Assembly: GCA_017437205.1 (NCBI GenBank)
Contig: JAFSBP010000092.1
Coordinates: forward strand, 1-8,404
DNA length: 8,404 nucleotides
Direction: 5' to 3'
From: Lachnospiraceae bacterium
GTDB lineage: Bacteria; Bacillota; Clostridia; Lachnospirales; Lachnospiraceae
Part shown: positions 5,190 through 8,404 of the stretch, in pieces
How the letters are laid out: each line of letters starts with the position of its first letter
Numbering within the stretch: the first letter of the stretch is position 1
Position numbers and translations under genes: made by a program
Notes under the pieces: generated by a model
What the model saw: the letters and a program-made list of their open reading frames with translations, nothing else
What the model was told of the DNA's origin: nothing
Databases searched by the model: none

Positions 5190-7457
5190 ATGGTCAAATT
5201 GTATCAGCAGGGAATGTATTATATTGGTGGAAATCTGGTGCAGACGTTACCTGCAGCAGAGGGAATAAACAAAGGCGCGGCAGGCACGATGGCCTACCGT
5301 ATTTTGCAGAAACATAATACGTCGGGAGATGCAAAGGCGCTTCAGATTCGCTTTGATAAATTGATCTCTCATGATATTACATATGTGGGAATTATTCAAA
5401 CCTGCAGAGCTAGCGGTCTTACGAAGTTTCCTATGCCCTATGTTCTGACTAACTGTCACAACAGTCTGTGTGCGGTTGGCGGAACGATTAATGAGGATGA
5501 CCATATGTTTGGACTCACCTGCGCGAAAAAGTATGGTGGAGCTTATGTGCCTCCTCATCAGGCGGTCATCCACCAGTACGCCAGAGAGATGATGGCGGGC
5601 TGTGGGCAGATGATTCTTGGTTCCGACAGTCACACACGCTACGGAGCATTGGGTACCATGGCAGTGGGCGAGGGTGGACCTGAGTTGGTAAAGCAGCTTC
5701 TCGGCAGAACTTATGATATTAAGCTTCCTCAGGTAGTCGGTGTATATCTGACTGGAAAGCCTGAGGCCGGTGTTGGTCCTCAGGACGTTGCACTGGCGAT
5801 TATTGGTGCGGTGTTCAAAGAGGGCTTCGTGAAGAATAAGGTGATGGAGTTCTTTGGCCCGGGTGTTGCAAACCTGTCTGTGGACTTCCGTATTGGTGTG
5901 GATGTAATGACCACCGAGACCACCTGCCTGTCATCTATTTGGGAGACGGATACGCAAGTGAAGGATTGGCTGACGCTTCACGGACGCGAGGATGCATATG
6001 CGGAGTTAAAGCCGGAAGACGGAGCATATTATGACAGCGTGATCGTGGTTGAACTGGATAAGGTGAAACCGATGATCGCATTGCCGTTCCATCCCAGCAA
6101 TACTTATACCATAGAGGAGCTTCAGGCCAATCTGATGGATATTTTGGCAGAGACTGAGGAAAAAGCGAGAGTGAGCCTTGGCGATGAGATTACCTATTCT
6201 CTGCGTGATAAAGTGAAAGACGGACGCCTTTATGTGGAGCAGGGCATTATTGCCGGCTGCGCAGGTGGCGGCTATGAAAATATCTGTGCTGCAGCGGATA
6301 TCTTGAAGGGAACAAATATCGGTGCGGAGGCATTTACCTTAAGTGTATATCCTGCCAGCACACCAATCATGATGGAACTGATGAAGAATGGTGCAGCGAT
6401 GAGTCTGATGGCTTCAGGAGCTGTATTAAAGACTGCGTTCTGTGGTCCTTGCTTTGGAGCGGGAGATACACCGGCGAACGGAGCGCTGAGTATTCGTCAT
6501 TCTACGAGAAACTTCCCTAACCGTGAAGGATCGAAGGTTCAGAACGGTCAGGTGGCATCGGTTGCATTGATGGATGCCCGTTCAATTGCGGCAACGGCGG
6601 CGAATAAGGGTTATTTGACTCCGGCGACCGAGGTGGATGCAGATTTTGGAAAGAAAAAGTATTACTTTGATCATACCATTTATGAGGGGCGTGTGTTTGA
6701 TAGCAAGGGTGTGGCAGACGAGTCTACGGAAATTCAGTTTGGACCGAATATTAAGGACTGGCCCGCAATGTGCGCATTGACGGATAACCTGCTGCTCAAA
6801 GTGGTTTCTGAGATTCATGATCCGGTAACGACCACCGATGAGTTGATTCCTTCCGGAGAGACCTCTTCTTTCCGCTCAAATCCTTTGGGACTAGCAGAAT
6901 TTGCTTTGTCCAGAAAAGATCCCGCCTATGTGGGAAGAGCAAAGGCGGTACAGAAGGCAGAGGTTGCCCGGGAAACAGGCGGTCAGATGGCTGCAGTTCA
7001 GGCTTGCGGAGAGCTTACAGCAGTTTATGAGATTATTCAGAAGAATTTCCCCGGAACCGATCTTTCTGGTATCGGAATCGGAAGCACCATCTTTGCAGTA
7101 AAGCCGGGTGACGGATCTGCAAGAGAGCAGGCGGCATCCTGTCAGAAGGTGCTCGGTGGCTGGGCAAATGTGGCTAATGAGTATGCAACAAAGCGTTATC
7201 GCTCCAATCTGATCAATTGGGGAATGCTTCCTTTTGTGATTGAGGAGGGTGATCTTCCCTTTAAGCTGGAGGATTATCTGTATATTCCGGGTATTCGCAA
7301 AGCAGTAGAGGAGAAGACTCCGGAGATTGCAGCGTATGCTTTGACGGGAGATGCCGTGAAGAAGTTTACCGTGAAGCTGGGAGAGTTGACCGACGATGAG
7401 CGTCAGATCATTCTGGACGGATGTCTGATTAATTACTACAGAAATTCAGCAAATTAG
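5190..7457 (+). CDS. Aconitase-family hydratase (4Fe-4S), probable aconitate hydratase
   Basis: A 755-residue monomer-type aconitase with all four domains, expected to isomerise citrate to isocitrate via cis-aconitate in the cytosol. The three cluster cysteines are present: Cys357 in [13 protein letters not shown] (353-365), and Cys418 with Cys421 in [10 protein letters not shown] (417-426). Other landmarks are [13 protein letters not shown] (143-155), matching the Asp-Ser-His active-site segment; [10 protein letters not shown] (438-447), carrying two substrate-binding arginines; and [10 protein letters not shown] (640-649) in the C-terminal swivel domain, where Ser643 and Arg645 match the catalytic Ser642 and Arg644 of mitochondrial aconitase. 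Length and these loops resemble the YbhJ-type 'hydratase' branch more than AcnA or AcnB; the family's usual SCTNSSYED loop here reads GCAGGGYEN. Substrate is thus inferred from the citrate synthase gene on the opposite strand nearby. It is last in the operon with the HPr-like gene; no terminator follows. Confidence 0.88.
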   Translation: MVKLYQQGMYYIGGNLVQTLPAAEGINKGAAGTMAYRILQKHNTSGDAKALQIRFDKLISHDITYVGIIQTCRASGLTKFPMPYVLTNCHNSLCAVGGTINEDDHMFGLTCAKKYGGAYVPPHQAVIHQYAREMMAGCGQMILGSDSHTRYGALGTMAVGEGGPELVKQLLGRTYDIKLPQVVGVYLTGKPEAGVGPQDVALAIIGAVFKEGFVKNKVMEFFGPGVANLSVDFRIGVDVMTTETTCLSSIWETDTQVKDWLTLHGREDAYAELKPEDGAYYDSVIVVELDKVKPMIALPFHPSNTYTIEELQANLMDILAETEEKARVSLGDEITYSLRDKVKDGRLYVEQGIIAGCAGGGYENICAAADILKGTNIGAEAFTLSVYPASTPIMMELMKNGAAMSLMASGAVLKTAFCGPCFGAGDTPANGALSIRHSTRNFPNREGSKVQNGQVASVALMDARSIAATAANKGYLTPATEVDADFGKKKYYFDHTIYEGRVFDSKGVADESTEIQFGPNIKDWPAMCALTDNLLLKVVSEIHDPVTTTDELIPSGETSSFRSNPLGLAEFALSRKDPAYVGRAKAVQKAEVARETGGQMAAVQACGELTAVYEIIQKNFPGTDLSGIGIGSTIFAVKPGDGSAREQAASCQKVLGGWANVANEYATKRYRSNLINWGMLPFVIEEGDLPFKLEDYLYIPGIRKAVEEKTPEIAAYALTGDAVKKFTVKLGELTDDERQIILDGCLINYYRNSAN

Positions 7458-7477
7458 TGTCAGGAAGTATTTGACAC
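7457..7477. repeat. GTGTCA/TGACAC inverted repeat over the mgtC -35 box, candidate operator
   Basis: GTGTCA (7457-7462) and TGACAC (7472-7477) form a perfect 6-bp inverted repeat with a 9-base spacer. The right half covers five bases of the -35 hexamer and the base after it, and the left half starts on the last base of the hydratase stop codon. The position suits a repressor site. No U-run follows, so it is not a normal terminator. I do not recognise the regulator. Confidence 0.5.
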
Positions 7478-7499
7478 GAAGAAAAACAACTGCTATAAT
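7471..7499 (+). promoter_or_regulatory. Perfect consensus sigma-A promoter of mgtC
   Basis: TTGACA (7471-7476), 17 bases, TATAAT (7494-7499), preceded by TGC to form an extended -10. Both hexamers are exact. The start would be near 7506, leaving an AT-rich leader of about 56 bases. Such a strong promoter so close to the hydratase stop suggests mgtC is an independent unit. Confidence 0.88.
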
Positions 7500-7549
7500 A
7501 ATCAGCATATAACATAAATTTAACATTGAGTTAAACTGATTTTAAAAAT

Positions 7550-7553
7550 GGAG
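7550..7553 (+). promoter_or_regulatory. Ribosome binding site deciding the mgtC start
   Basis: GGAG, 8 bases before the ATG at 7562. The in-frame GTG at 7556 is only two bases away, so the ATG is preferred, shortening the product by two residues. Confidence 0.65.
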
Positions 7554-7561
7554 TTGTGAAT

Positions 7562-8293
7562 ATGTTGGGTGAATTTACTGAACTATTGGAATTGATGCAC
7601 ACGAATTTTCCTTGGACGTACTATCCGGAGATGTTTTTGCGAATTGTTGTGGCAACATTTTGCGGACTGCTGATCGGCCTGGAGAGAACGAAGCGTCAGA
7701 AAGCGGCGGGTATTCGTACACACTGTGTCATTGCAGCTGCATCTGCTGTGATGATGATTCTTTCAAAATATGCGTTTGCGGATATTACGACCAGCGCCGG
7801 AGAGCTTTATGAAAGTTCCAGAGGAGCGGATGTGTCCCGTATTGCTTCACAGGTAGTCAGCGGTGTTGGTTTCCTGGGTGCAGGTGTTATCTTTGTCAAA
7901 GGAGGCACGATCAAAGGATTGACCACAGCGGCTGGTATCTGGGCGATTTCCGCCATTGGCATGGCGATTGGAGCAGGAATGTATCCGATCGGACTGTTTG
8001 CGACACTCGTTGTGTTGTTGCTGAATTTGATTTTTCATAAGCTCCATGTGGGTGATGACGCATATTCTACTCACGATATAGAGGTGGAGATGAAAGATAC
8101 GCCGGAGATGAGAAAGATTCTGACGGACATTTTGGAAAAATACAAGACGAATGTACTGGACTGCAAGATTACGAGATCCGATGAAGAGTACATAGCGCTT
8201 GAACTTTCAGTGAAGATGACCGGAAAAATTCCGTTTGACGATTGTCTGAAGATTATGGATGAGAATCCGGATATTCGGAAACTGGCGATGTAG
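7562..8293 (+). CDS. mgtC: MgtC/SapB family membrane protein
   Basis: A 243-residue inner membrane protein of the MgtC/SapB family (PF02308). In pathogens MgtC supports growth at low magnesium and restrains the F-ATPase; the role in commensal Firmicutes is not established. Hydrophobic segments lie near residues 24-40, 54-70, 98-115, 122-140 and 143-159, the usual five. Conserved motifs are GLLIGLERTKRQKAAGIRTH (35-54), GADVSRIASQVVSGVGFLGA (88-107) and IKGLTTAAGIWAISAIGMA (117-135). The C-terminal soluble part (about 171-240, HDIEVEMKDTPEM onward) is compatible with the ACT-like beta-alpha-beta domain found in longer members such as YhiD/MgtC, though I judge this only by pattern. The start is the ATG after GGAG. 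It has its own consensus promoter and its own terminator, so it is probably monocistronic despite following the hydratase. Confidence 0.92.
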   Translation: MLGEFTELLELMHTNFPWTYYPEMFLRIVVATFCGLLIGLERTKRQKAAGIRTHCVIAAASAVMMILSKYAFADITTSAGELYESSRGADVSRIASQVVSGVGFLGAGVIFVKGGTIKGLTTAAGIWAISAIGMAIGAGMYPIGLFATLVVLLLNLIFHKLHVGDDAYSTHDIEVEMKDTPEMRKILTDILEKYKTNVLDCKITRSDEEYIALELSVKMTGKIPFDDCLKIMDENPDIRKLAM

Positions 8294-8304
8294 TTAAAAA
8301 ATAG

Positions 8305-8349
8305 CGGTACTGCAGGAAGTGAAAAATCACTTTTAGCAGTACCGTTTTT
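8305..8349 (+). terminator. Nested hairpin intrinsic terminator after mgtC
   Basis: The outer stem CGGTACTGC (8305-8313) with GCAGTACCG (8336-8344) is perfect over 9 bp. Inside it, AAGTGA (8317-8322) and TCACTT (8327-8332) form a second perfect 6-bp stem with a 4-base loop, so the whole folds as one long hairpin. Five T residues follow (8345-8349). On the minus strand the same hairpin is followed by CTATTTTTT, so it could also stop transcription arriving from the right. Confidence 0.92.
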
Positions 8350-8404
8350 GATTGAGCGTTTATTTACATTACACTTCTTACGATTTTTTCATATCAAACC
8401 GGAA

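Noticed and set aside
7457..7477. GTGTCA/TGACAC as the terminator of the hydratase operon
   Set aside because: The stem is only 6 bp, no U-run follows, and it overlaps the exact -35 box of the next promoter.
8378..8404. Possible C-terminal tail of a minus-strand gene (FRFDMKKS, then stop)
   Set aside because: Only eight codons are visible. The bidirectional look of the mgtC terminator fits a convergent neighbour, but the fragment is too short to call.

Overview
The window looks like chromosomal DNA from an anaerobic, low-to-moderate GC Firmicute, most likely of the Lachnospiraceae/Clostridia. This rests on strong AGGAGG-type ribosome sites, consensus sigma-A promoters, a DUF6449-like ABC-2 permease, an HPr-like protein with KSIMGIFSL but no active-site histidine, a YtqB/MnmM tRNA methyltransferase and a DUF6106-like small membrane protein. 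I see no tRNA, rRNA, CRISPR array, insertion sequence, phage gene or broken gene. Coding density is high and no gene-free gap exceeds 300 bases.

Layout. Positions 1-1965 hold the 3' part of a plus-strand membrane protein whose start lies outside the window. A bidirectional hairpin terminator (1965-2007) separates it from a convergent minus-strand pair: citrate synthase (2028-3410) and, upstream of it, the tRNA methyltransferase mnmM/ytqB (3565-4134). Each of these has its own sigma-A promoter. The citrate synthase leader also carries a striking 14-bp inverted repeat just after the predicted transcription start. From 4163 to 4398 lies a divergent promoter region. To its right runs a plus-strand operon: a two-helix membrane protein (4399-4905), an HPr-like protein (4924-5151) and a full-length aconitase-family hydratase (5190-7457). 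Thirteen bases after the hydratase stop codon begins a perfect consensus promoter (TTGACA, 17 bases, TATAAT). It overlaps a GTGTCA/TGACAC inverted repeat and drives an MgtC/SapB membrane protein (7562-8293), which ends in a strong nested hairpin terminator.

How the genes fit together. Citrate synthase and the hydratase would catalyse the first two steps of the oxidative arm of the citrate cycle (oxaloacetate plus acetyl-CoA to citrate to isocitrate), which many anaerobes use to make 2-oxoglutarate and glutamate. No isocitrate dehydrogenase is present in the window. The two enzymes sit on opposite strands, about 1.8 kb apart, under separate promoters. The HPr-like protein directly before the hydratase has lost the phosphotransfer histidine but keeps the regulatory serine motif, so by analogy with Crh it may be a carbon-status signal rather than a sugar-transport protein. 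The most interesting points are this Crh-like gene beside the hydratase, the inverted repeats at the citrate synthase and mgtC promoters, and the unusual active-site loops of the hydratase. None amounts to a clearly new system. Several annotated starts should be moved downstream to the codon served by a good ribosome site, as noted for each gene.
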